The notes beneath the pieces are model-generated. The model worked only from the letters and a program-made list of their open reading frames with translations. It was not told the DNA's origin and did no database searches. The translations under genes were made by a program, and so were the position numbers. Positions 52,607 to 61,195 of a DNA stretch of 64,000 bases are shown here, in pieces (position 1 is the first letter of the stretch; every line of letters starts with the position of its first letter). This DNA is from Spirochaeta isovalerica (GTDB taxonomy: Bacteria; Spirochaetota; Spirochaetia; DSM-2461): positions 62,001-126,000 of the forward strand of contig NZ_JACHGJ010000002.1 of NCBI RefSeq assembly GCF_014207565.1. Reading direction: 5' to 3'.

Positions 52607-55150
52607 CTACTTTTGCAGATTGCATTTCATTATTTCCTCTCTGACCTGGGGGATCAGATTCGGCAACACGCTGAATCGTGTCAAACCGATTTTTAATATA
52701 GATGAAATGTATTCCCTGTCTCCGGCTATCTCTCCGCAGATCGTGCAATCCTTTACAGCATCCCGCGACTTCTCTATCATTCCTTTAATGGAACCGTATA
52801 GAGTCTCAAATCCCATGTCGAAATATCCGGCTACGGCTTTGTTTTCCCTGTCCGCCGCCATCGTGTACTGAAAAAGATCATTGGTTCCGATACTGATAAA
52901 ATCTGAGGTTTCCAGAATGGAATCAAAGTTGAATACGGCTGCCGGTGTTTCTATCATAGCGCCGACAGGAATTTTTTCTCCGCCTTTTATTCCGCTTACT
53001 ATTTCGCGAACCTCTATAACTTCCGAAGGGACAGAGACCATGGGCAGCAGAATCTTTATCGGCACTTTCCTGTTAAACCGGATACAGGCTTCCAGTTGGG
53101 TCTGAAGCAGATTTCTGTGTTTCAGTAAAAATCGGATTCCCCTCAGTCCCAGAGCGGGGTTGATCTCGTTTTTGAAATCCAGATAAGCGGGTGTTTTGTC
53201 CGAGCCAATGTCAACCAGGCGAATTGTAATCTCTTTCACAATCATATGACTGAAAATCTCTTCAAACTGTTTCAGAAGAAAGCGCTCGTCGGGGATGGTT
53301 CTGCTGGTCAAATAAATATTCTCCATACGGAACAAGCCTATACCATCAGCTCCCGAATCCGATGCGGCGATTGCCTCTTCCCTGCTGGAGACATTGGCCA
53401 GGAGCGATATTTTATGTTTCCTATACTCAAGAGGTTTGCCGGGCGCCATATGCCGGGCGCGGGAGGATTCATGCAATAGGATTCGATTCCTGTATTCCTC
53501 GATCAAACGGCCATCGGGATTGATAATGCAGGTGTTTTCGTCGCTGTCCACAATAGCCTGTTTGAGATTGGGCAGCATTTCGATTTTATCCTGGATTGTC
53601 ACATAGGGAATATTGAGCGCCCGGGCCAGAATCGCCGAATGGGAGCCCCGGCTTCCTTCAACGGTTATAATCGCTTTTACGTTTTTTCTGTCGAGGAAAA
53701 CCGTATCGGAAGGTAAAAGCCTTCTGGAAACCAGAATCGTGTCTGGAGGCAGAGAGGAGAGGATATTGTCTTCTCTGCCCTGCAGTTTTTTTATGACCCT
53801 TCCGGCGATATCCCTGATATCCTTTGCCTTTTCCGATCTTTCCTTGTCTTCGAAGAGAAGAAACCGCTTTTCCAGTCTTCGGAATATATCCCTGACAATG
53901 ATTTCGCCATTTAATAATTGTTCGTTCAGCTCGTTTTCAATATCAATGAATAATGAACTGTCCTGTAAAATCAATTTATGAACGAGAAAGATGGCTCCAT
54001 GCTCCCTGTTAATTTCCTTTTCGATCGAGCTCTGCATCCTGGTCAAATCATCGATAACCGAATTAATCGCCCTTCTTATCCTCTCCAGTTCAATCTGCGA
54101 CTCTTCCGGTTTGATATCGTACTGACTGATCTGATTGGAAATAATGTCTCTGTAAATAAAAATATTACCTATTGCACAGCCCGAAACTATTGTCTCGCAA
54201 TTGATTTTAAGATTACCCTTTTGGTATTCGGATGGAGCAGTTTCTCCATTCTGCGCAAGAATTTCGCTTTTACCATCCCTGGAAAGAGCAATCAGATTTC
54301 TTCCCCCGGCCTTGGCTTTATAAAGGGCTTGATCAGCGGCGCCGATCAACTTCTCATAATTGTTGCTGTAACTGCTGCCGTAAGCTGCGACGCCCATGCT
54401 GACGGATATGCTTTTTTCTATCTCTCCGCAGGGAGTCTTGTTCAGCAGCTCAAGTAATTTGCGTGAAATCCTTCCGGCACCTTTAATATTTGTCTGGGGA
54501 AGCAGGACGATAAATTCATCTCCTCCGAAGCGGTACAGGTTATCCAGTTTCCTGAGATTACCAATTATCAGAGAAGCAAAAAACTGCAGAACATGGTCGC
54601 CGGTCTGGTGTCCGTAGGAGTCATTGATGTCTTTGAATTTATCCAGATCTATCAGAATTATGGAAAATGTTATGCCGTATCTGTAAGCGCGATCGATTTC
54701 CTTCTGCATATCGATTAAGAGCTGCTCAGCAGAGAAAGCTTTGGTCTTGCTGTCCGTAATAGCCTGTCTTGCCATTTGCCTTATGAAATTTCCCATATTT
54801 TCCATGATAGGTTTGTCTTCCAGATCAGCTGAGTCAACATAGTCCATCGCCGCGAGTTCAAGCCGAATCGGCCTTCCGAGCCTCGTTTCCATGTTTTTCC
54901 GATGAGATGAAATGCTAAGGCATATTTTTTCCGCCAGAGTGGGATCGTCAACTTCCGTATATGTCAGTAAAAAGAGGATTTCAGGATAGTACCGGCTTCC
55001 GAGATTCTGGGAAATCTTTTCTATATCTCTTTTCTGGATTTCTGAGGCATCCCCTCCCGAACAAATGATTTCCAGAAGATCTCCGGAGATTTTAGGATGA
55101 GCAATATTCTTTACACCCTCAAATCCATTAATATATGCCATTAAGTTCAT
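52607..55150 (-). CDS. GGDEF diguanylate cyclase fused to PTS enzyme I (PEP-protein phosphotransferase)
   Basis: The 847-residue protein has an N-terminal unknown helical region (1-135), a GGDEF domain (137-290) and an enzyme I module (about 316-847). GGDEF is intact at 209-213 with an inhibitory-site RKLD at 200-203. Enzyme I features: phospho-acceptor His504 in GSRGSHSAILARAL, GADGIGLFRMENIY (PEP-site Arg608), IRLVDIGSDK, NPALGLRGIR, SIGTNDLFQYTMAADREN and Cys805 in CGEIAGD. The N-terminal HPr-binding part is present (ETIVSGCAIG). A TATAAT overlaps the first ATG and lies seven bases before the next (55141), so the true start may be 55141. Confidence 0.92.
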   Translation of the reverse strand: MNLMAYINGFEGVKNIAHPKISGDLLEIICSGGDASEIQKRDIEKISQNLGSRYYPEILFLLTYTEVDDPTLAEKICLSISSHRKNMETRLGRPIRLELAAMDYVDSADLEDKPIMENMGNFIRQMARQAITDSKTKAFSAEQLLIDMQKEIDRAYRYGITFSIILIDLDKFKDINDSYGHQTGDHVLQFFASLIIGNLRKLDNLYRFGGDEFIVLLPQTNIKGAGRISRKLLELLNKTPCGEIEKSISVSMGVAAYGSSYSNNYEKLIGAADQALYKAKAGGRNLIALSRDGKSEILAQNGETAPSEYQKGNLKINCETIVSGCAIGNIFIYRDIISNQISQYDIKPEESQIELERIRRAINSVIDDLTRMQSSIEKEINREHGAIFLVHKLILQDSSLFIDIENELNEQLLNGEIIVRDIFRRLEKRFLLFEDKERSEKAKDIRDIAGRVIKKLQGREDNILSSLPPDTILVSRRLLPSDTVFLDRKNVKAIITVEGSRGSHSAILARALNIPYVTIQDKIEMLPNLKQAIVDSDENTCIINPDGRLIEEYRNRILLHESSRARHMAPGKPLEYRKHKISLLANVSSREEAIAASDSGADGIGLFRMENIYLTSRTIPDERFLLKQFEEIFSHMIVKEITIRLVDIGSDKTPAYLDFKNEINPALGLRGIRFLLKHRNLLQTQLEACIRFNRKVPIKILLPMVSVPSEVIEVREIVSGIKGGEKIPVGAMIETPAAVFNFDSILETSDFISIGTNDLFQYTMAADRENKAVAGYFDMGFETLYGSIKGMIEKSRDAVKDCTICGEIAGDREYISSILKIGLTRFSVLPNLIPQVREEIMKCNLQK

Positions 55151-55200
55151 TATAGTTGAAATCTGCTGATACGCGGGGATTTATCACCAACAGGTGGATC

Positions 55201-56808
55201 TTACTTCTGAAAAAGAGTATTTTCCGCTTTCCTGAGTAAATCGGGGAAATTCCCTTTGCGGTAATTTTTGAACCAGCCTTTCAGAATGAGAAGACCGCCA
55301 AAACATATGGCGTTATTGCTGAACAGCCGGGAATGCCAGAAACGGAATGCTTTCTGGATGTATGTAATTCTTCCGCTTAATATCGTCAAAACAGAAGGGA
55401 AGATAATCAGCGGGAAGTCGATTATAATATTTTTGATGCATCTCGCCAGGAACCCCCTTTTATAGAATCTTTTCATAAGATTTCCCATTGCTTTCTGAAT
55501 CTTCTCGGGAGAATATATTCTGTTCTGGAAATACAAGGGATACTGGCCGTCATAATATTGCCATCCTATCTGTTCTATTGGAAAGAGCTGGTTGTTCTTT
55601 TGAAGTCTCTTCCTCAAGTCTGTTCCGGGGAGCGGGATGGCCAGCAGAAGCTGCAAAGAGTCAATCCGGCTGTTTTTTATGAATTTCCAGAAGGTTTTTT
55701 CATATTCTGCCAGAGAATAGGGCGGAGGGGTAGCGTTGTTCCGCGGATAGGAGAAAATGAACATGCCGTGAATCCGGACGCCCTGACGCTTGAATGAACG
55801 GGTAAGCCTCAGCATCTCTTCAGAGTGGTAGCCTTTATTCATTTGCTTCAGGTCGCTGTCGACAGGAGACTCATAGCCGATGCAGACCATGGAGACTCCG
55901 GCTTTTTTTAAAGCTCTCAGATAGTTTTCCGATCTGGCATCGGTCAGCCTGGTCTGTATCGTCAGAGATAATTTTTTTCCGATTGATTGCTGGTATAGAG
56001 CGAAGAGTTCCAGGAATCGTATTGCCCTTTCCATGTTCGAGGCGAAATGATCGCTCACATCAAAGAATTCTCTGGCATTGTATGTTTCCACAAGATATCT
56101 AACTGTATTTATCAGATATTCAGGGGAACAGCTTCGGGATCGGCCTTTCACGGCGCAGAATTCACAATTCATATTGCATCCCCTGGTGCTGATTATCGGG
56201 AATATTTTCATGCTGGCGAATCGCAGAAGATGATAATCGGGCACCGGCAGCTTGTCCAGTTCATCGGGTTCCGACCTGTTCCCGTTTCTTTCCAGAAGTC
56301 CATTCCTGAGATACCCGATTCCTTTTACGGTATTCCGGGAATCGATACTGTCGATATTCTCCAGAAATTTCCTGATGCTTATTTCTGCTTCTCCGAAGAA
56401 TACATAATCGAGCCCGCTTTTCAGAGCTTCAACGGGAAGGTTCTCAATATGCTTTCCGCCTGCTATGGTTAGCGCTCCCATCGATTTATAAAGTCGGGCC
56501 AGTTCATACAATCTGGGAATTGATGATGAAATGGAACCATAGAATCCGACAATCTCTGCCGGGGTTTCCTCCTGCAGCTTCTTATGATCAAGTTCCCCCC
56601 TGCTGTTTTGGGGAAAGAACTTGCCGTGGAGATTGTTCTCATCAATCACTTCCGCATCCCAGCAGTCAAGTCTCACAGCATTCGTTGCTACCAGAAGAGG
56701 GCCGATGCTTGTCGTCACTTTAGAGGCATTCGTATATATATTGAAATGGGGAAAACGGGGAATGATAATCCTTAATAATCTTCGTTTCTTAAGTACCATG
56801 ACTTTCAA
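55201..56808 (-). CDS. B12-binding-type radical SAM protein
   Basis: The 535-residue protein has an N-terminal Rossmann-like domain (about 10-150) resembling the cobalamin-binding domain of this class, though no DxHxxG cobalamin ligand was seen. The radical SAM cluster motif follows at Cys211-x3-Cys215-x2-Cys218 (ISTRGCNMNCEFCAVKG). VCIGYESPVDSDLKQMNKGY is typical of the BchE/hopanoid-type group. A hydrophobic or basic C-terminal 100 residues may be a membrane-binding tail. Substrate unknown. The start is a TTG or the ATG at 56799. It precedes the GGDEF-enzyme I gene on the same strand. Confidence 0.85.
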   Translation of the reverse strand: MKVMVLKKRRLLRIIIPRFPHFNIYTNASKVTTSIGPLLVATNAVRLDCWDAEVIDENNLHGKFFPQNSRGELDHKKLQEETPAEIVGFYGSISSSIPRLYELARLYKSMGALTIAGGKHIENLPVEALKSGLDYVFFGEAEISIRKFLENIDSIDSRNTVKGIGYLRNGLLERNGNRSEPDELDKLPVPDYHLLRFASMKIFPIISTRGCNMNCEFCAVKGRSRSCSPEYLINTVRYLVETYNAREFFDVSDHFASNMERAIRFLELFALYQQSIGKKLSLTIQTRLTDARSENYLRALKKAGVSMVCIGYESPVDSDLKQMNKGYHSEEMLRLTRSFKRQGVRIHGMFIFSYPRNNATPPPYSLAEYEKTFWKFIKNSRIDSLQLLLAIPLPGTDLRKRLQKNNQLFPIEQIGWQYYDGQYPLYFQNRIYSPEKIQKAMGNLMKRFYKRGFLARCIKNIIIDFPLIIFPSVLTILSGRITYIQKAFRFWHSRLFSNNAICFGGLLILKGWFKNYRKGNFPDLLRKAENTLFQK

Positions 56809-56930
56809 CTCATAATTAGTGGATTTTCATAAATGACAAGCCGGATCTATTCCATTAGATTAGGAGCACCTTCTTTATAAGTTACTCACAAAAGAAGAGA
56901 ATACCAAATATAATCAGAAAAATATATTTT

Positions 56931-57518
56931 CTATTTTTTTTCAAACCATTTGTTGGAGCCGTAGAGGGTTATCTCGCATTCCGGGCAGAGACCGTGTGTG
57001 AACAAGGCTTCAGAATGTTTTTCGATATATGTTTCCAGTTCCTGCCATTCCCCTTCACTGTCTTTTATTTTTTTACATTTGCTGCATATCGGGAGAAGCC
57101 CTTCCAGAATTTTAGTGCGTTGCTCCTGCCTTTCGATTTTTTCCTTTATGTGAGTAATATCTCTTTCCGTTGTGGCAATTGAAGTGATATTCCCTGAATT
57201 ATCTTTAAGACAAGTGATCGAAAGCCAAACGTCGAGTACTCTTCCGTCTCTTGTTTCTCTTGTAGATTCGAATGATTCAATATACTCCCCCGATCTGATA
57301 AGGTTTAGATAATTAAGCATTTCAGCCTGCTTTTGAAGCGGTACGATTTGAGAGATATTCATCTGAAGAGCTTCCTTTTCTGAATAGCCGTACATCTTTT
57401 CAGCCCCTTTGTTCCAGGCCAGAATCTCCCCGTACAGGTCTTGAACAGTTATCGCGTCATTGGAATCATGAAGTATCACAGCGAGGCGGCGTAGATCCCA
57501 TTCATTTGTAAAATCCAT
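56931..57518 (-). CDS. PAS-domain protein with a zinc-ribbon-like tail
   Basis: The 195-residue protein has one PAS domain (about 10-125) and a coiled coil (125-140). A tail follows with Cys145-x2-Cys148 and Cys178-x2-Cys181, plus His168 and His175 (LLPICSKCKKIKDSEGEWQ, GLCPECE). This tail recurs on many PAS and receiver proteins and probably binds a metal. There is no output domain, so it may act through protein contacts. GGGGGAG precedes the ATG. Confidence 0.85.
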   Translation of the reverse strand: MDFTNEWDLRRLAVILHDSNDAITVQDLYGEILAWNKGAEKMYGYSEKEALQMNISQIVPLQKQAEMLNYLNLIRSGEYIESFESTRETRDGRVLDVWLSITCLKDNSGNITSIATTERDITHIKEKIERQEQRTKILEGLLPICSKCKKIKDSEGEWQELETYIEKHSEALFTHGLCPECEITLYGSNKWFEKK

Positions 57519-57560
57519 AGACTCCCCCTGTTATTATACTCTGATTCTTCTAACCTTTTT

Positions 57561-57589
57561 GAAATAAATACATTTTAAGCATAGAATTA
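57561..57589 (+). promoter_or_regulatory. Promoter of the LapA-domain protein
   Basis: TTGAAA (57561-57566), 17 bases, TAGAAT (57584-57589), about 27 bases before the start at 57616. Confidence 0.55.
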
Positions 57590-57615
57590 TTATAATCAAA
57601 GGAGCAAATGACAAT

Positions 57616-57840
57616 ATGGTAAAATTTGTTTTCGGACTCATTATCGGTTTAATTTGTGTTATCTTCTTTTTTCAAAACGGAGATATGAGCCAAATCAATT
57701 TCTTAAACTGGACACTCGCTCTCCCCCAGTATCTGATAATGATGATATTTTTTGTCTCGGGGATTTTTCTCGGATGGCTGCTAACCAGTCTCGTTTCTCT
57801 TAAAAAGCGCAAGCGGAAAAAGTCAGCTGATCGGCCTTAA
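57616..57840 (+). CDS. LapA-domain (DUF1049) small membrane protein
   Basis: The 74-residue protein has two membrane segments (about 4-20 and 40-60) joined by a short loop (NGDMSQINFLNWTLALP). A very basic tail (KKRKRKKSADRP) follows. This is the layout of LapA/YciS proteins, which in enterobacteria assist lipopolysaccharide assembly control. The role here is unknown. GGAG precedes the ATG. It is convergent with the second RRM gene. Confidence 0.85.
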   Translation: MVKFVFGLIIGLICVIFFFQNGDMSQINFLNWTLALPQYLIMMIFFVSGIFLGWLLTSLVSLKKRKRKKSADRP

Positions 57841-57856
57841 GCGGAGGTCCTTCTGC

Positions 57857-58108
57857 CTAATTTCCGGATTCTGCTACGTTGACTCGTAAATTCTGGCCAT
57901 CGAAATCCAGTCCGTTGTAAGCAAAAATCGCTGTTTCCGCAGCATTGACATCTTCCATTTCGACAAACCCGAAACCTTTCGATTTGTTGGTCCGACGATC
58001 GGTGATGATATTGGCAGATAAAACTTCACCGTACTGGGTAAAGAGGTTGGTCAGATTGTTCTCTGTGATATTGCAACTGAGGTTGCCTACATAAATTTTT
58101 TTCGACAT
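57857..58108 (-). CDS. RNA-binding protein with a single RRM domain (second copy)
   Basis: The 83-residue protein has RNP2 IYVGNLSC and RNP1 SKGFGFVEM, as in the 47898-48176 paralogue, but lacks the Arg/Asn tail. The leader, promoter hexamers and ribosome site (CAGGAGAC) match those of the paralogue, so the two genes appear to be a duplication with shared regulation. The next minus-strand gene upstream encodes an RNase D-like nuclease. Confidence 0.95.
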   Translation of the reverse strand: MSKKIYVGNLSCNITENNLTNLFTQYGEVLSANIITDRRTNKSKGFGFVEMEDVNAAETAIFAYNGLDFDGQNLRVNVAESGN

Positions 58109-58259
58109 AGAGTCTCCTGTTCCGGGATTTTCCGGTTATGATTGATTATTTACTGAATGATTATTGAAATTGCAGGAAACGTGAATTGATGACAGGAAAC
58201 AAATGACTTAGTAACTTTGAAACAATAGAGCGGTTCTACGTATAAAAATATCAGACTGT
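58109..58259 (-). promoter_or_regulatory. Conserved 5' leader of the second RRM gene
   Basis: About 151 bases from the estimated start of transcription to the ATG. It shares GTAGAACCG, CAAAGTTACT, TTTGTTTCCTGTC, TCAATAATCATTC and GGAACAGGAGAC in the same order as the leader at 48177-48331. Confidence 0.7.
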
Positions 58260-58265
58260 GAAGAG

Positions 58266-58294
58266 ACTATATGTCCTATTGGGGCTAATGTCAA
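58266..58294 (-). promoter_or_regulatory. Strong promoter of the second RRM gene
   Basis: Minus-strand TTGACA (58294-58289), 17 bases, TATAGT (58271-58266). It lies in the gap after the stop of the RNase D-like gene, so this gene has its own promoter. Confidence 0.8.
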
Positions 58295-58317
58295 CGTTTC
58301 GGAACCGGTTTGGTCTT

Positions 58318-59313
58318 TCATTCTTTGAATTCACGGAGAATGTCGATCCTGAATTTACGGGGAACTTTATCATGAATTGACCTTTCAAGCGTTTCGCCTC
58401 CCGTCGCTATTTTATGGAGAAGGCTGTTGCTTATTACGTTATTGGGTGGCCAATTCAATTTCTCGGCATACTTTTCTCTTATTTCGTAGAGAGAATCGAA
58501 AGTGCGCTTCTGCTCTTTCGTCAGTTTTTTGTACTCTTTTTTTCTTTTTATTCCAGGTATGGGGTTTATCTTAACTTTATTGTCCCTGGTCACCAGCCTG
58601 CGGATATAGTCTTCGAGCAACCCTCTCCGGCTGAGCTGCTCCATTAATTCATCCTTGAGTTTAAAAAGGTACTGAACATCCTTCAGAGCATATTCCAGAG
58701 CCTCTTCCGCAATGGGACGGATCGTCCAGTTATGCTTCTGGAATTTTTTCTTCTGCGTGATTGTGATATTCAAATACTTTTGAATCATGGCGTCCAGGCC
58801 TCGAATCTGTCCTTCCAGGATATATACCGGATCGGCCAGATCCAATATCGCCTGAATCTCAATATCATATTTTTTGAACACAAGAGCTTTGTCCGACTGA
58901 GCGTCATAAAAGATTTTCACTATATTTGTCGATTCCAGGAGCATCTTCAACTCTCTTGTGCTGATATGAACCGGATCAATCAGGAAATAGTTTTTTCCAT
59001 CAAAAATCTGGATCAGACATAATGATTCGCCGTATTGGTGAAGAGAAAATTCTCCTTCAAAATCCATGGCAAGAGTGTGAATCTGCTCAGAGAGCAAATA
59101 ACTCCTGAACTTCTGTATCTCTGAATCCGTTTGTATATACCGGTATTTTGTCAATTTATTGCCCCATTTCTGATTCTTGTGTTCGATACAAAGACTGCTG
59201 TTCTTCTTTATAAAAACGCCCCGGAAAACTGTAGAAAAAGACATGATAAGTGCTAAGAAAATGAGCTGAGTGAAATTCTGAAGAGTCAAACAGAATTTCC
59301 GGGCTCTCCGCAT
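58318..59313 (-). CDS. RNase D-like 3'-5' exonuclease with HRDC domain
   Basis: The 331-residue frame contains a DEDD exonuclease: AMDFEGEF (Asp/Glu pair), KIFYDAQSDKALV (second Asp) and EYALKDVQYL (Tyr-x3-Asp). An HRDC-like domain follows (LYEIREKYAEKLNWPPNNVISNSLLHKIA). RNase D trims tRNA and other RNA 3' ends. The first 50 residues are not part of the fold. The ATG at 59313 has AGGA seven bases upstream, but a TTG at 59154, just before the exonuclease domain, is another possible start. Confidence 0.8.
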   Translation of the reverse strand: MRRARKFCLTLQNFTQLIFLALIMSFSTVFRGVFIKKNSSLCIEHKNQKWGNKLTKYRYIQTDSEIQKFRSYLLSEQIHTLAMDFEGEFSLHQYGESLCLIQIFDGKNYFLIDPVHISTRELKMLLESTNIVKIFYDAQSDKALVFKKYDIEIQAILDLADPVYILEGQIRGLDAMIQKYLNITITQKKKFQKHNWTIRPIAEEALEYALKDVQYLFKLKDELMEQLSRRGLLEDYIRRLVTRDNKVKINPIPGIKRKKEYKKLTKEQKRTFDSLYEIREKYAEKLNWPPNNVISNSLLHKIATGGETLERSIHDKVPRKFRIDILREFKE

Positions 59314-59391
59314 AACAGTTTCCTGTTTCCCGGAGTATAACAGAATGACGTGACAGTAACCAGACCGTCAGAATGCCAAAGGGTTTTATCA

Positions 59392-59640
59392 TTATATCTG
59401 TTGGATATGAATAGCTACCTGACGCCTTAAATGGCAATGACAATAAAACTTACCGGATATCTCTTTGCGTTTTTTACAGGGCTGTGATTCACGGGAAATA
59501 CACTCCTGCTGAAAGGATAAAGCATCGATTTTAGCCTGGATTAAATCATCAAACATATTCTTGATGCAAAAGTAGTTTTTGTCACATTGTTCGGTCTCTC
59601 TCAGCTGATTTAATAGCTCTCCCAGTTCATTTCTCGTCAT
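59392..59640 (-). CDS. Small cysteine-rich protein of unknown function
   Basis: The 82-residue product (start at the ATG 59640; a longer frame begins at 59658) has Cys pairs in CDKNYFC, EC, PCKK and FYCHCHLR. This resembles a small family of hypothetical proteins ending in YFCKCPLR, and metal binding is likely. No ribosome site is visible. It lies upstream of the RNase D-like gene on the same strand. Confidence 0.5.
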   Translation of the reverse strand: MTRNELGELLNQLRETEQCDKNYFCIKNMFDDLIQAKIDALSFQQECISRESQPCKKRKEISGKFYCHCHLRRQVAIHIQQI

Positions 59641-59743
59641 TATTGAATAAATTATCACAGCATGTATAGCACGTATATAGGGAAAATTCCTATATTATTT
59701 CAGCTTCAGAAGCTCTTTGTTCTGAAGAAATCTAAGCCCTTTC

Positions 59744-61111
59744 TCAGTCGTTGATCATCGCTTTGAAACGGCGTCCTTTCACCTGTCCTTTCTCAAGCAT
59801 TTCGATAGCCTTTGAAGCAACGGTTCTTTTTACGGCAATAAATGTCAGGTAGTCCTGGCGGTCGATTTTACCCACATCATCTCCGCTGATGCCTCCGCTG
59901 CAGGTTAAGGCGCCGAGCACATCCCCCGGGCTGATTTTATTCTTTCTGCCTCCGTTGATGGAGAGGGTAATCATAGCAGAATCGGGGAACTGCCCCCCGT
60001 CGCCATCGGTTTCGGGAATCTCTTCGAACCGGGGTTGAATTTTATCCAATCTGAAATCTTCGCCGGGCTGGATCAGGGAGAGAGCCAGTCCCTCTTCTCC
60101 GGCCCGCCCCGTTCTGCCAATTCTGTGAATATAGGTTTCCCCTTCGAAGGGAAAATCGTAATTGATAACAGCGCCCAGATTTTTTATATCCAGACCTCTG
60201 GCTGCCACATCTGTCGCCACCAGGACATTGCAGCTGCCGTTTGCAAAACGGATGAGCACTTCAGTCCGTTCCTTCTGTTCCAGGTCTCCGTTGAGCATGA
60301 GGGAATGAAGTCCCGCATCGGTAAGAGCTCTGTTCACTTTCCGGCAAACATCTTTTGTGTTGCAGAAGACGATTACGTTGCCAGGCTGGAAATGATTGAG
60401 AAGAGAGAGCAGAGCTTTAACTTTATCCATGTTGGCAGCATGATAAAACATTTGTCTTATAACTGTGGAATCGTGTTCCCTGTCAACGGCAAGTTCGACG
60501 GGGTTGTTCTGTATGGACCGGCTCAGTTTTTTCACATCTTCGGGAAAAGTCGCGGAAAAGCACAAAGTCTGACGTTTCGCCGGGGCGTAGCTGATAATTT
60601 CTCTTATGGGATCTATAAAACCCATATCCAGCATTCTGTCGGCTTCGTCCAGCACCAGAGTACGCAATTCTTTAAGCGAAAGAGATCCTCTTTCCAGCAG
60701 TTTCAGGACTCGACCCGGTGTGCCGACGATTATATGGGCTTCATGGCTGAGTGAGTGTTCCTGCTTATACAATGGCAGTCCGCCTGTTATTTTTAAGATC
60801 TTTATATTGTGTTGAAAGCGGGCAATCTTTCTCAGCTCCTCAGAGACCTGTTCGGCAAGCTCTCTCGTCGGGCATAGAACCAGCGACTGCACCCTGAACC
60901 GGCTGACCTTCAGATTCTGTAACAGGCCGATACCGAAAGCTGCTGTTTTTCCGCTGCCCGTTTTCGCCTGGGCCAGAACATCATAACCTTCCAGAACCGG
61001 AAGTATGGACACCTCCTGCACAGGGGTCATGTTTATGTATTTCAGCGTTTCAAGATTGTTCAGCATGGCTTGGGAAAGGGGCAGTCCGGAAAATGGTTTC
61101 ATAAGGGGCAA
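59744..61111 (-). CDS. dbpA: DEAD-box RNA helicase, DbpA-like
   Basis: The 455-residue protein has the full helicase set: Q-motif near residue 30, AKTGSGKT (Walker A), PTRELAEQ, TPGRVL, VLDEADRML, SATFP, and in domain 2 ATDVAARGLDI and HRIGRTGRAG. The C-terminal 75 residues form a DbpA-type RNA-binding domain (LGALTCSGGISGDDVGKID, YLTFIAVK, VKGRRFKAMI), which in E. coli targets 23S rRNA hairpin 92. It is transcribed divergently from the RhlE-like helicase across an 84-base gap. Confidence 0.93.
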   Translation of the reverse strand: MPLMKPFSGLPLSQAMLNNLETLKYINMTPVQEVSILPVLEGYDVLAQAKTGSGKTAAFGIGLLQNLKVSRFRVQSLVLCPTRELAEQVSEELRKIARFQHNIKILKITGGLPLYKQEHSLSHEAHIIVGTPGRVLKLLERGSLSLKELRTLVLDEADRMLDMGFIDPIREIISYAPAKRQTLCFSATFPEDVKKLSRSIQNNPVELAVDREHDSTVIRQMFYHAANMDKVKALLSLLNHFQPGNVIVFCNTKDVCRKVNRALTDAGLHSLMLNGDLEQKERTEVLIRFANGSCNVLVATDVAARGLDIKNLGAVINYDFPFEGETYIHRIGRTGRAGEEGLALSLIQPGEDFRLDKIQPRFEEIPETDGDGGQFPDSAMITLSINGGRKNKISPGDVLGALTCSGGISGDDVGKIDRQDYLTFIAVKRTVASKAIEMLEKGQVKGRRFKAMIND

Positions 61112-61195
61112 CCTATCATACTTAATCTGTCAAATACAATGATCCCCATAGCCAGCTATATACAATTGTGAAGGAAAACTGTAGAAAGAGACCCT

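Noticed and set aside
52499-52696. 65-residue plus-strand frame
   Set aside because: Mostly antisense to the GGDEF-enzyme I gene, without a ribosome site.
60035-60754. 239-residue plus-strand frame
   Set aside because: Antisense to the DbpA-like helicase; no supporting signal.
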